A DNA stretch of 64,000 bases from Acrocarpospora catenulata (lineage in GTDB: Bacteria > Actinomycetota > Actinomycetes > Streptosporangiales > Streptosporangiaceae), in NCBI RefSeq assembly GCF_018476525.1, contig NZ_JAHCST010000019.1:82173-146172 (forward strand), given 5' to 3'. Both the position numbers and the translations under genes were made by a program. Each line of letters opens with the position of its first letter. Position 1 is the first letter of the stretch. The notes beneath the pieces were generated by a model. It saw only the letters and a list, made by a program, of their open reading frames with translations, was not told the DNA's origin and searched no databases. Of this stretch, positions 1-8,396 are shown piece after piece.

Positions 1-231
1 TGCGGCGCTCACGGACGGGGCTGCGGCGATCACGGACGGGGCTGCGGCGATCACGGACGGGGCTGCGGCGATCACGGACGGGGCTGCGGCGATCACGGAC
101 GGGGCTGCGGCGATCACGGACGGGGCTGCGGCGATCACGGACGGGGCTGCGGCGATCACGAATGAGGCTACGACGGCCCCGAACGAGGCTACGGCGATGC
201 CGAACGGGCCTGCGGTGATCCCGGACGGGGG
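1..231 (+). repeat. 21-bp tandem repeat inside the NRPS reading frame
   Basis: The unit GCTGCGGCGATCACGGACGG plus one base (21 bp) recurs without gaps. About seven nearly identical copies fill bases 1-147 and about four degenerate copies follow to 231. The array continues past the left edge of the window. Each unit encodes AAAITDG in the NRPS frame, so changes in copy number stay in frame. The array sits in the small C-terminal subdomain of the adenylation domain, just before the conserved segment leading to the A10 lysine. Confidence 0.95.
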
Positions 232-2038
232 TATGGCGGCCCACGGCAGGGGCGTGCCGGATCCGGAGCGGCTTCGCGCTCTGGTGGCGGCGGTGCTGCC
301 CGACTACATGGTCCCGGCCGCCGTGGTCGTCCTGGAGTCGTTGCCGTTGCTGTCCAATGGCAAGCTCGATCGGGCCGCGCTCCCCGTTCCGTATATTTCC
401 GGAAATGTCGGGCGGAAGCCTGAGGGGGCGCTGGAGGAGCGACTGGCGGCGGTGGTCGCCGACGTGCTCGGGATGGACGAGATCGGGGCCGACGACGACT
501 TCTTCGCCCACGGCGGGGACAGCCTGCTCGCGATGCGCCTGGTCAGCCGGGCTCGGACGGCCGGGCTCACGCTGACCCCCCGGGAGATCTTCCAGCACCG
601 CACGGTCGCCGCGCTGGCCCGCGCGATCACCACCGAGGGGAGGAGCTCCGCCACGTCCAACCGCGCAGCCGTCGCGCAGGCTCACGAGGCCACCGGCGAG
701 GAACTCGTCCCGCTCACGCCGATCATGCACGACCTGCGCGAACGCGGCGGCCCGATCGACGGTTACCACCAGTCCGCCCTGCTCCAGACCCCGCCCGGCC
801 TGGACGAACCCACCCTGACCACCATCCTGCGCACCCTGGCCGAGCGTCACCTCATGCTCCGCGCCCGCCTCGACCGATCGGACAACTGGTCCCTCCTGGC
901 TCCGTCCGGCCCTGACGCGGCGACCTGGTTGACCCGGGTCGAAGCGGCTCCGGACCCTGCCATATCCGGCCCCGACGCGGCGACCTGGCTGACCCGGGTC
1001 GAAGCGGCCCCGGACTCTGCCCTGATCCGGCAGTGGGGCGAGCGGGCGCAGGCCGAACTCGACCCCGAAGCCGGGCGCATGGTCCGGGCGGTCTGGTTCG
1101 ACGCCGGACCCGGCACGCCCGGCCGGCTGCTCCTGGTGATCCATCACCTGGTCGTGGACGGGGTCTCCTGGCGGGCGCTGCTCCCGGATCTCGCGGCGGC
1201 CTGGCGGGGCGAGCCGCTGGCCCCCGTGGAGGTGCCGTTCTCACGCTGGTCGCGGGCGCTGGCCACCAGGGCTGTCGATCCGGCGACCGTGGACGAGTTG
1301 CCGTACTGGACCTCGGTCCTGGCGGGCAGGACCACGCTCGCCGTCGATCCCGCGAGGGACGTGTCGGCGACGGCTCGTGAGGTGAGCGTGAAGCTCGGAG
1401 CGCGGGAGACCGAGGCCCTGCTCACCCGGGTGCCCGCCGCCTTCGCGGCGAGCGTCAACGACATCCTGCTGACCGCCCTCGCGCGGGCGATGGGCGACGG
1501 CGTCCTGGTCGACCTGGAGGGCCACGGCCGCGTGGGCGAGCTGCTCGGCGACGCCGACCTGTCCCGTACGGTCGGCTGGTTCACCAGCGTGGTCCCGGTC
1601 CGGCTGGACACCGGGCAGGGCACCCTGCCAGAGGCGGTCGCCCGCATCAGGACCCAGCTCGCCGCGCCACCTGCGAGCGGCATCGGATACGGCCTGCTCC
1701 GCCACCTCAACCCGGCCACAGCGCCGGCGCTGGCCGCGCTGCCCCGCCCCGGCGTGCAGTTCAACTACCTGGGCCGGTTCGGGGTCCCCGAGGCCACCGA
1801 CTGGTCCTACGCGCCGGAAGCGGCGGACCTCCCCGACCACCCCGACCTGCCGCTCTCCCACGCGCTGACCCTGACCGCCCTCACCGAGGACGGTTGCCAA
1901 GGCCCCCGGCTCACCGCCACCTGGTCCTACGCCTCCCGCCTGCTCACCGAGGAGGAGGTACGGACCCTGGCGGACCGGTGGCTCCAGACCTTGCACGCCC
2001 TCGTGGACCTAACCGACAAGAGAGGAAATTCCGCATGA
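2..2038 (+). CDS. Non-ribosomal peptide synthetase, C-terminal part (A tail - carrier - epimerization); 5' end outside window
   Basis: This is the last module of an NRPS, probably for a siderophore. The reading frame is open from base 2, so the gene starts upstream of the window. The first ~230 bases are 21-bp repeats coding for 7-residue units in the adenylation domain. The A10 motif (SNGKLDR, about 352-372) follows, then a carrier domain with the 4'-phosphopantetheine serine in AHGGDSLL (about 508-531). The rest is an epimerization domain: [39 protein letters not shown] and QFNYLGRF are E-domain motifs, so the last residue loaded would become D. There is no thioesterase, so release or hand-over must occur elsewhere. 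A 60-bp segment at 901-1020 is duplicated in tandem. The stop codon overlaps the start of the MbtH gene. The family call is secure; the siderophore role is inferred from the neighbouring transport genes. Confidence 0.93.
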   Translation, partial: AALTDGAAAITDGAAAITDGAAAITDGAAAITDGAAAITDGAAAITDGAAAITNEATTAPNEATAMPNGPAVIPDGGMAAHGRGVPDPERLRALVAAVLPDYMVPAAVVVLESLPLLSNGKLDRAALPVPYISGNVGRKPEGALEERLAAVVADVLGMDEIGADDDFFAHGGDSLLAMRLVSRARTAGLTLTPREIFQHRTVAALARAITTEGRSSATSNRAAVAQAHEATGEELVPLTPIMHDLRERGGPIDGYHQSALLQTPPGLDEPTLTTILRTLAERHLMLRARLDRSDNWSLLAPSGPDAATWLTRVEAAPDPAISGPDAATWLTRVEAAPDSALIRQWGERAQAELDPEAGRMVRAVWFDAGPGTPGRLLLVIHHLVVDGVSWRALLPDLAAAWRGEPLAPVEVPFSRWSRALATRAVDPATVDELPYWTSVLAGRTTLAVDPARDVSATAREVSVKLGARETEALLTRVPAAFAASVNDILLTALARAMGDGVLVDLEGHGRVGELLGDADLSRTVGWFTSVVPVRLDTGQGTLPEAVARIRTQLAAPPASGIGYGLLRHLNPATAPALAALPRPGVQFNYLGRFGVPEATDWSYAPEAADLPDHPDLPLSHALTLTALTEDGCQGPRLTATWSYASRLLTEEEVRTLADRWLQTLHALVDLTDKRGNSA
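901..1020 (+). repeat. 60-bp tandem duplication in the epimerization domain
   Basis: Bases 901-960 and 961-1020 are near-identical direct copies. Both encode [17 protein letters not shown] with small changes at the end. The period is exactly 60 bp, so the frame is kept and 20 residues are added between the first helices of the E domain and the HHxxxDG motif. Confidence 0.9.
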
Positions 2039-2235
2039 GCACCAACCCCTTCGAGGACCCCGACGGCGTCTACACCGTCCTCGTCAACGACGAGGGCCAG
2101 CACAGCCTCTGGCCCGAGTTCGTCGCCGTCCCACCCGGTTGGACGGTGGCGCACGGCCCGGGCGCACGCCAGGACTGCCTCGACTACATCGAGACGAACT
2201 GGACCGACCTCCGCCCGAAGAGCCTCCGCACCTGA
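2035..2235 (+). CDS. MbtH-like protein
   Basis: This 66-residue protein carries the family hallmarks [26 protein letters not shown] and WTDLRPKSL. MbtH-like proteins bind adenylation domains of NRPSs and are needed for their folding or activity. Its ATG overlaps the NRPS stop codon (ATGA), so the two are translationally coupled and this is probably the partner of the upstream synthetase. A GAGAGGAAA ribosome binding site lies 9-15 bases upstream. A strong hairpin follows the gene. The assignment is essentially certain; which synthetase it serves is inferred from position. Confidence 0.97.
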   Translation: MSTNPFEDPDGVYTVLVNDEGQHSLWPEFVAVPPGWTVAHGPGARQDCLDYIETNWTDLRPKSLRT

Positions 2236-2282
2236 CCACACGCGCACCGGTGCCGGACGACACTTGTCCGGCACCACACAAA

Positions 2283-2312
2283 AGGGCCAGGCGGCAACCG
2301 CCTGGCCCTCTT
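2283..2312. terminator. Bidirectional terminator hairpin
   Basis: A perfect 12-bp stem (AGGGCCAGGCGG at 2283-2294 pairing with 2298-2309) closes a 3-base loop. It lies between the convergent mbtH-like gene and the siderophore-binding protein gene and is flanked by short A and T runs, so it can serve both strands. Confidence 0.88.
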
Positions 2313-2326
2313 AATATGCCGAAAAA

Positions 2327-3388
2327 TCAGGATGTGGGCTGCTCGACCTCGGTGGACTTGTCCCCGTCCACCGCCTTGGCCAGCTGGGGCACCAAACGCT
2401 CGATCACATAAGGCAGGCTCAGCACCGTCACGAACGAGAACGCGATCCCGTACGGCGTGGACTCGCCCACGAACACCTCACGCCCCTCGGTGACCACCTT
2501 CATGTCGCCGTAGAGCTTGTCCTTGTGCAGGGCCGCCGGATCGGCGGTCAGGTCGGGCACAGTCCACACGACGGCATCCTGGTCCAGCAGATCGGCCCGC
2601 TCCCGGCTGATGCTGGTCCCGAACTTGTTCCCGATCACCTCGTCCAGGTCGGCGGGCATCACGAAGCCCAGCGAGGTCAACGTCCGGGAACGCGCGTCCT
2701 GGCTCCCGTACACGAAGAAGCCCTCATAGGGGGTCGCCACCACCGCGGTCTTCCCGGCGAACTCCGGGTGCTCGGTCCGGGCCGCGGCGAACTTGGCGTC
2801 CACCTCGTCGACCAGCGCCTTCGCCTCGGCCTGCTTGCCCAGCGCCTTCCCGGTGATCAACGTGGAGTCCTGCCAGGGAATGCCGTAGTCGTCGTACTGG
2901 GCCGGCTGCGCCACCACGGGCGCGAACTTGGAGAGGGTGTCGTACTGCTCCTTGGTGAGCCCGGAGTACAGGGCGAGGATCAGATCCGGCTTGAGCGTGG
3001 CGATCTTCTCCACCTGCGGGCCGTTGCCGGTGTCCTTGAGCAGGGTCGGCACCGGCGCGCCGTTCAGCTTGGGTGTGGCCCACGGCCCGATGGCCCCGGG
3101 GAAGTCGCCGAACCAGTCGGTCGTCCCGACCGGTACGGTGCCCAGCGCGAGCACCGCGTCCTGGTCGGTGAGCCCGACCGTGAACACCCGCTGGGGGGCG
3201 GCCGCGATCGTGGTGCTGCCGTACTTGTGCTCGATGGTCACCGGGAAGGCGCTGGGCGCGGCCGTCTCCGCGGGGGGTGCCGAGGAGGCGGCCGGGGCGG
3301 CCGTGTCGGGCGTGGTGCCGCAGGCGGCGAGCATGACCAGGGCGGTCGCGAGCACGGTGGCCCGGCCGCCTCTCAAGGAGCGGAACAT
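2327..3388 (-). CDS. Iron-siderophore ABC transporter substrate-binding lipoprotein
   Basis: This is a FecB/FepB-type periplasmic-binding-protein family member (353 residues) that would capture a ferric siderophore at the outer face of the membrane. The N-terminus is a lipoprotein signal, with the lipobox LAAC placing the modified cysteine at residue 23. The body has the family pattern: an early segment on iron-independent recognition (RVFTVGLTDQDAVLALG), a central helix and a C-terminal lobe. A longer frame starts 63 bases upstream, but the chosen ATG has an AAGGA site and gives a proper signal peptide. It is the last gene of a three-gene operon and overlaps the end of the preceding ABC gene by 16 bases. 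The exact siderophore cannot be read from the sequence. Confidence 0.9.
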   Translation of the reverse strand: MFRSLRGGRATVLATALVMLAACGTTPDTAAPAASSAPPAETAAPSAFPVTIEHKYGSTTIAAAPQRVFTVGLTDQDAVLALGTVPVGTTDWFGDFPGAIGPWATPKLNGAPVPTLLKDTGNGPQVEKIATLKPDLILALYSGLTKEQYDTLSKFAPVVAQPAQYDDYGIPWQDSTLITGKALGKQAEAKALVDEVDAKFAAARTEHPEFAGKTAVVATPYEGFFVYGSQDARSRTLTSLGFVMPADLDEVIGNKFGTSISRERADLLDQDAVVWTVPDLTADPAALHKDKLYGDMKVVTEGREVFVGESTPYGIAFSFVTVLSLPYVIERLVPQLAKAVDGDKSTEVEQPTS

Positions 3389-5127
3389 GAAGGATCCTTC
3401 GATAGGGGATTGTCGGGGTCGGATGGTCTGAGACCGGCCCAAGCCGCCCACAGGGTGGCGTACCGGCCGCCGGAGGCGCGCAGGTCGTCGTGGTGGCCGC
3501 TCTCCACGACCCGGCCGCCGTCCAGCACGACGACCCGGTCGGTGGCGGCGGCCTGGGCGAGCCGGTGCGCCACGACCAGCGCGGTCCGGCCGTCCACGGC
3601 CCGGTCGATGGCCTTCTCCAGCACCCGCGCCCCGGCGCTGCCCGCCTCCGCGGTGGCCTCGTCCAGTACGGCGACCGCCGGGTCGGCCAGGATCAGCCGG
3701 GCCAGGGCCAGCTGCTGCGCCTGGGTCGCGGTGAGCCGGTGGCCGCCCTCGCCCACCACGGTGTCCAGGCCGAGCGTCTCGGCCCAGCCCAGCGCGTCCA
3801 CCTGGTCGAGCGCGGCGCGCAGCTCCGCGTCGGTGGCCTCGGGCCGGGCCAGCCGCAGGTCGTCGGCGAGGGTCCCGGCGAACACGTGCACGTCCTGGGT
3901 GACCATGGCCACCGGTCCCGCGACCTGGACGGCGCCGGTGGCGGGCTGGTGCACCCCGGCGACCAGCCGGGCCAGCGTGGTCTTCCCGGCGCCGCTGGCG
4001 CCGACCAGCGCCACCCGTTCGCCGCGCCGTACGGTCAGGTCCACGCCGTGCAGCACCGGCCGCCCCGGCTGGTAGGCGTGCGCCAGCCCGGACACCCGCA
4101 CCGCGTCGCCGGAGTCGGCGGGCGCCTCGGCGGCGCGCGGGGCGGACGCGGGCAGGTCGATCACGCCCACCAGCCGGGCCAGGCTCGCGGCGGCCGACTG
4201 CGCGTCGTCGATCAGCACCAGCGCGGTGTTGACCGGGCCGAACAACCCGTGGAAGTACAGCGCGGCGGCGGTCGCGGCGCCGATCGACACCGTGCCCGAG
4301 CGCACCATGAAGAACCCGGCCACCAGCACGGCCGCCAGGCCGGCGTACTCGGCCACGTGCAGGCGGCTGTAGAAGCGGAGCACCAGCCGCACGCCGCGCA
4401 GCGTCAGCTCGACCGCGTGCGCGGAGCGTTCGGTGACCTCGGCCAGGTGCTCGTCCTCCAGCCGGAAGGCCCGCACGGTCGCGGCCCCGCCGATGCTCTC
4501 CAGCAGTTGCTGCTGCTGGGCGCCCCCGGCGATTCGCTGCCGCGCGTACAGGGGGACCGCGTTCCGCACGTACCAGCGCGCGGTGTAGGCCTGGATCGGC
4601 ACCGCCACCAGCGCGGCCAGCAGGAACCGCCAGTCCACCACGGCCAGCGCGACCAGGGTGAGCACGATCACCAGCACCGACCTGGCCAGCTCGGGCAGCG
4701 CGGTGCGCATGGCCTCCGCGACCTGGGACACGTCCCCGGTCACCCGTGCGGTGAGATCCCCGGACCCGGCCTTCTCCACCTGCTCAAGCGGAAGCCGTAC
4801 GGCACGGGCGACGAAACGCTCCCGCAGCCGGGCCAGCATGGTCTCCCCGAGCCGGGCGATCAGCGTGAGACCGTACCCGGTGGCCAGGCCCTGCGCCAGC
4901 GCGACCACCGCCAGGGCCAGCACCGGCGGGGTGAGCGCCTCGGCCGGGTTTCGCTCGGCCACCAGGTCCACGATGTGACCCAGCAGCGGCTGGGTGAGCA
5001 GCCCGGCGGCGGTGCCGGCGACCAGCACCGCGAAGCCGGACAGGCCGAGGGCGCGCTGCGGCCGGAGCAGGCCGAGCACGACCGTCCAGGTACGCCGGGG
5101 GCTCGCGGTGGGGAGCAGTTCGCTCAT
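3373..5127 (-). CDS. ABC transporter, fused membrane-ATPase subunit with intact Walker motifs
   Basis: This 584-residue half-transporter has an N-terminal six-helix ABC exporter domain (about 20-320) and a nucleotide-binding domain (about 340-584). Walker A is intact (GASGAGKT, 376-383), as are Walker B with its glutamate (VAVLDE, 485-490) and the switch histidine (H521). The signature is altered to LTATQ (465-469) and the D-loop to AEAG (493-496). The ATG overlaps the stop of the upstream ABC gene (ATGA), so the two are made together and almost surely form a heterodimer like IrtAB or YbtPQ, which handle siderophores. Whether it exports apo-siderophore or imports the ferric form cannot be decided from the sequence. 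Confidence 0.92.
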   Translation of the reverse strand: MSELLPTASPRRTWTVVLGLLRPQRALGLSGFAVLVAGTAAGLLTQPLLGHIVDLVAERNPAEALTPPVLALAVVALAQGLATGYGLTLIARLGETMLARLRERFVARAVRLPLEQVEKAGSGDLTARVTGDVSQVAEAMRTALPELARSVLVIVLTLVALAVVDWRFLLAALVAVPIQAYTARWYVRNAVPLYARQRIAGGAQQQQLLESIGGAATVRAFRLEDEHLAEVTERSAHAVELTLRGVRLVLRFYSRLHVAEYAGLAAVLVAGFFMVRSGTVSIGAATAAALYFHGLFGPVNTALVLIDDAQSAAASLARLVGVIDLPASAPRAAEAPADSGDAVRVSGLAHAYQPGRPVLHGVDLTVRRGERVALVGASGAGKTTLARLVAGVHQPATGAVQVAGPVAMVTQDVHVFAGTLADDLRLARPEATDAELRAALDQVDALGWAETLGLDTVVGEGGHRLTATQAQQLALARLILADPAVAVLDEATAEAGSAGARVLEKAIDRAVDGRTALVVAHRLAQAAATDRVVVLDGGRVVESGHHDDLRASGGRYATLWAAWAGLRPSDPDNPLSKDPSCSAP

Positions 5128-6785
5128 GTCAGCACCGCCGCCCGGTAGCCGGGGTTGCGCCCGCACAGTTCGGCATGGGTCCCGGCGTCGGCCACCCGCC
5201 CGCCCTCCACCAGCACCACCCGGTCGGTCACGGCGAGCAGCGCCGGGCTGGTGGTGACCAGAACGGTGGTCCGCCCCGCCCGTACCGCGCGGATCCCCGC
5301 CGCGATCCGGCCCTCGGTGACCGTGTCCACGGCCGTGGTCGGCTCGTGTACGGCGAGTACCGCGCGATCGGCGGCCAGCGCCCGGGCCAGCGCCACCCGC
5401 TGCCGCTGCCCGCCGGACAGCGACCGCCCCTGCTCGATCACCGGCGCGTCGACGCCCTCGGCGAGACCGCGCGCCACCTCGTCCACCCCGGCGGCCACCA
5501 GCACCCGCTCGTCGCCGCCGCCGATGTTGCTCCGCAGGGTGCCCGTGAACAGGTCGGCGTCGTGTTCGGCGACCAGCACCGCCGTCCGCAGCGCCGCCGG
5601 GTCGAGCTCGCGGAGCGGGACGCCGTCCAGCTCGACGGTCCCGGCCTCCGGGTCGGCCTGCCGGTTCAGGCAGCGCAGCAGCGCGGTGGCCTGGGCCGGC
5701 TCGGGGACGACCACACCGAGCAACTCGCCCGGCGAGATGTCCAGATCCAGATCGCGGAGCCCGTCGTGGGTGACCCCGCGTAAGCGCATCTCCCCGCGCG
5801 GATCCGCGGGCGGCGCACCCCCGGTGACCAGCGGCGGCATGGCCAGCACGCCCGCGATCCTGGCCGCCGACGCCCGCCCCTGGGCCAGCTCGGCGTTGAC
5901 CCAGGAGAACACCTCGAGTGGGCCGAGCAGGAAGGCCGCCAGCCCGACCGCCGAGACCAGCTGTCCCAGCGTGATGTCGCCCTGCGCGGCCAGCCGCCCG
6001 CCGACCAGCGCCACCACCGCGATGAAGACGCCGGTCAGCGCCAGCACCAGGCCGTACTGCCAGGCCTGGGCGCGGGCCGCGCGCAGGGTGGCGGCCAGGG
6101 AGGCGCGGCTGGTCCGCTCGTACCGGGTCACCGCCGCGGCCTCGGCGCCGATGCCCTTCAGCACCCGTAAACCGGCGACCAGGTCGGCCGCCACCCCGGA
6201 GGCGTGCGCGGCGCGTTCCTGCTGGGCCTCGCTCCGGCGCTCCAGCGGTCGGCTCAGCAGGTGCCCGGCCCAGAGCAGCAGGGGAGTGCCGAGCAGGACC
6301 AGCAGGCCGAGCGACCAGGAGACGCGGAGTAGCACCACGGCCGTGACCAGCACTCCGGCCAGCGCCGACACCCCCGACATCACGGCCATGTTGACCGCGC
6401 CCACCCGTTTGGCGTCCTCGGTGGCGATGGTGGCCAGTGCGCCGGGCAACCTGCCCCGCTCGGCGCCGCCGCCCGGGTGCAGGACGCGGCGGACCAGTTC
6501 CAGCCTCAGCCGGTGTCCGGCCTGTTCCGCCGCCCGTTCCCCGGCGCGTGCGCCGTACCGGAAGCTGAGGGACAGGGCCAGGTAGACGGCGGCGAGCGCG
6601 GCCAGCCAGCCGATCAGGGCGGTGACGTCGCCACGGGCGACGGCCTGGTCGATCACGAGGCCGATCAGCACCGGGACCATGACCTCCCCGGCCTGGTGAC
6701 CCGCCCCGAGCGCCGCCCCGAGGGCCACGTCCCGTCGCTGGCCGTTGATCGCGCGCCAGAGCACATCCCGTCCCGACGGACCCAC
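5124..6785 (-). CDS. ABC transporter, fused membrane-ATPase subunit with degenerate Walker A
   Basis: This 553-residue half-transporter is first in the operon. The membrane domain spans about 20-310 and the ATPase domain about 330-553. The signature is canonical (LSGGQRQR, 456-463). The Walker A position reads VPEPAQATAL (about 360-369) without the lysine, Walker B reads VLAVHE with the magnesium aspartate replaced, and the switch histidine is missing. The partner gene has the reverse pattern. The start is GTG, chosen because GGAGGG lies 7-12 bases upstream; the promoter region upstream contains two iron-box-like sites. A single 1141-residue frame covering both genes is not real: its first half is out of frame with this gene. 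Confidence 0.92.
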   Translation of the reverse strand: MGPSGRDVLWRAINGQRRDVALGAALGAGHQAGEVMVPVLIGLVIDQAVARGDVTALIGWLAALAAVYLALSLSFRYGARAGERAAEQAGHRLRLELVRRVLHPGGGAERGRLPGALATIATEDAKRVGAVNMAVMSGVSALAGVLVTAVVLLRVSWSLGLLVLLGTPLLLWAGHLLSRPLERRSEAQQERAAHASGVAADLVAGLRVLKGIGAEAAAVTRYERTSRASLAATLRAARAQAWQYGLVLALTGVFIAVVALVGGRLAAQGDITLGQLVSAVGLAAFLLGPLEVFSWVNAELAQGRASAARIAGVLAMPPLVTGGAPPADPRGEMRLRGVTHDGLRDLDLDISPGELLGVVVPEPAQATALLRCLNRQADPEAGTVELDGVPLRELDPAALRTAVLVAEHDADLFTGTLRSNIGGGDERVLVAAGVDEVARGLAEGVDAPVIEQGRSLSGGQRQRVALARALAADRAVLAVHEPTTAVDTVTEGRIAAGIRAVRAGRTTVLVTTSPALLAVTDRVVLVEGGRVADAGTHAELCGRNPGYRAAVLT

Positions 6786-6802
6786 CCTTGCCCTCCAAGA
6801 TC

Positions 6803-6841
6803 TTAGGTAAGCCTACACTAACTTAGGTCGCCCTAATTAGG
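6803..6841. promoter_or_regulatory. IdeR/DmdR-type iron boxes
   Basis: TTAGGTAAGCCTACACTAA at 6803-6821 closely matches the actinobacterial iron-box consensus (TTAGGTTAGSCTAACCTAA). A weaker second copy, TTAGGTCGCCCTAATTAGG, follows at 6823-6841. They lie 18-56 bases upstream of the GTG of the ABC operon. Iron-loaded IdeR/DmdR would repress transport genes here, which matches the siderophore functions. The match is by eye. Confidence 0.8.
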
Positions 6842-6948
6842 CCACCCAGGGTGGGCGTATGACTGCGCGTTACCGGCTGCGGATCACCTTTCTCCATCCG
6901 AAGATCGCCGGTGAAACGCGCTCCGTCCGATGTCATGGGCTCAATCGT

Positions 6949-6993
6949 TAGTAAAGTTTCCTATTGACATGGTCTGCTGGGCACGTGTTATAT
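6949..6993 (+). promoter_or_regulatory. Promoter and imperfect palindrome upstream of the chitinase gene
   Basis: TTGACA (6964-6969) and TTATAT (6988-6993), 18 bases apart, form a strong sigma-70-type promoter for the chitinase gene. Directly upstream, TAGTAAAGTTTCCTA (6949-6963) is a 15-base palindrome with one mismatched pair, abutting the -35 box in operator position. A second inverted repeat, AAGAAG-TGAA-CTTCTT (7006-7021), lies in the leader just before the Shine-Dalgarno sequence and could be another regulatory site. Confidence 0.6.
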
Positions 6994-7034
6994 GCGGGTT
7001 AATTTAAGAAGTGAACTTCTTAGGGAGAACCCCC

Positions 7035-8393
7035 ATGCGCCTCCGCCCCCGATTAGCGCTCGCCTGCACGGCCGCGCTCGCGCTCGTCGCGACGGTCCTC
7101 ACCGCCAGCCCCGCCTCGGCCGCCGTCGGCCAGATCACCGGATACGGCGGCAAATGCGTGGACGTGGCCGCCGCCAACCCGGCCAACGGCACCCAGATCC
7201 AGCTCTACACCTGCAACGGCACCAACGCCCAGCAGTGGACCACCGGTACCGACGGCACCATCCGCGCCCTCGGCAAGTGCATGGACGTGGCCGCCGCCAA
7301 CAGCGCCAACGGAACGCGGGTGCAGCTCTACGACTGCAACGGCACCGCGGCCCAGGTCTGGACCGCCCAGGCCGACGGCACCCTGCGCGCCCTCGGCAAG
7401 TGCCTGGACGCCACCGGTCCCAGCTCCGCCGACGGCACCCCGCTCCAGATCTGGGACTGCTACGCCAGCGCCAACCAGCGGTGGACGCTCCCGGCCGGGA
7501 GCAACCCGCCGCCCCCGGCCGGGAAGATGCCGGGCGCGCCGTACCTGTACATGGGCTGGGGCAGCCCGCCCAGCGCCACCTCGGTGATGAGCTCCACCGG
7601 CGTCAAGTCCTTCACCATGGCGTTCATCCTGTCCAGCGGCGGGTGCAACCCGGCCTGGGACGGTAACCGGTCGCTCACCGGGGGTGTGGACCAGCAGACC
7701 ATCAACGCCGTCAAGGCGGCCGGGGGCAGCGTGCAGGTCTCCTTCGGCGGCTGGTCGGGCAACAAGCTCGGGCCCAACTGCTCGACCCCGACGGCGTACG
7801 CGAACGCCGTACAGCAGGTCATCAACGCGGTCGGCCCCGCCGTGGTCGACTTCGACATCGAGAACACCGACGAGTTCTCCAACTACACCGTCCAGGACCG
7901 CATCCTGAACGGGCTGAAGATCGTCAAGCAGAACAACCCGAACGTCAAGATCGCGGTCACCTTCGGCACCGGGCTCAACGGCCCCACCGGCGACGGCATC
8001 CGCCTGATCAACCAGTCCCGGGCGCTGAACGTGCCGATCGACAACTACACGATCATGCCGTTCAACTTCGGCGGCCACGGCAACATGTACCAGGCCACGG
8101 TGAACGCCTCCGAGGGCCTGAAGAACGCCCTCAAGTCCGCCTTTGGCTGGACCGACGCCCAGGCGTACGCGCGGATGGGCATCTCCGGCATGAACGGCTC
8201 CTCCGACCAGGGCGAGATCACCACCACCGGGGTCTGGACCCAGATCCGCGACTGGGCCAAGTCCAAGGGCCTGACCAGGTTCGCCTTCTGGTCGGTCAAC
8301 CGGGACCGCCCCTGCTCCGGCGGCCTGAACGACACCTGTAGCGGAACCCCCCAGGCCAACTGGGACTTCACCCGAATCACCGCGGGGTTCTGA
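7035..8393 (+). CDS. Secreted chitinase: ricin-type lectin (CBM13) plus GH18
   Basis: This 452-residue secreted enzyme should cut chitin outside the cell. Residues 1-29 are a signal peptide ending ASPASA. Residues ~33-155 are a beta-trefoil lectin domain with three repeats containing GKC(V/M/L)D and Q-x-W marks. A proline linker leads to the GH18 domain (~165-452), with the catalytic motif DFDIE at 272-276 and E276 as proton donor. The aspartates are those expected, although the motif is a shortened VVDFDIE version of the usual DGxDxDxE. The ATG at 7035 is preferred over an upstream in-frame start because AGGGAG lies just before it. The next gene follows after 3 bases, so they are co-transcribed. 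Confidence 0.93.
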   Translation: MRLRPRLALACTAALALVATVLTASPASAAVGQITGYGGKCVDVAAANPANGTQIQLYTCNGTNAQQWTTGTDGTIRALGKCMDVAAANSANGTRVQLYDCNGTAAQVWTAQADGTLRALGKCLDATGPSSADGTPLQIWDCYASANQRWTLPAGSNPPPPAGKMPGAPYLYMGWGSPPSATSVMSSTGVKSFTMAFILSSGGCNPAWDGNRSLTGGVDQQTINAVKAAGGSVQVSFGGWSGNKLGPNCSTPTAYANAVQQVINAVGPAVVDFDIENTDEFSNYTVQDRILNGLKIVKQNNPNVKIAVTFGTGLNGPTGDGIRLINQSRALNVPIDNYTIMPFNFGGHGNMYQATVNASEGLKNALKSAFGWTDAQAYARMGISGMNGSSDQGEITTTGVWTQIRDWAKSKGLTRFAFWSVNRDRPCSGGLNDTCSGTPQANWDFTRITAGF

Positions 8394-8396
8394 CCC

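Noticed and set aside
1-231. CRISPR-like array
   Set aside because: The units are contiguous 21-bp copies without spacers, in frame with the NRPS. It is a coding tandem repeat.
3373-6798. A single 1141-residue fused ABC protein
   Set aside because: The first half of that frame is an Arg/Gly-rich shadow of the real first ABC gene (5124-6785). The true second gene starts at 5127 with an ATGA overlap.
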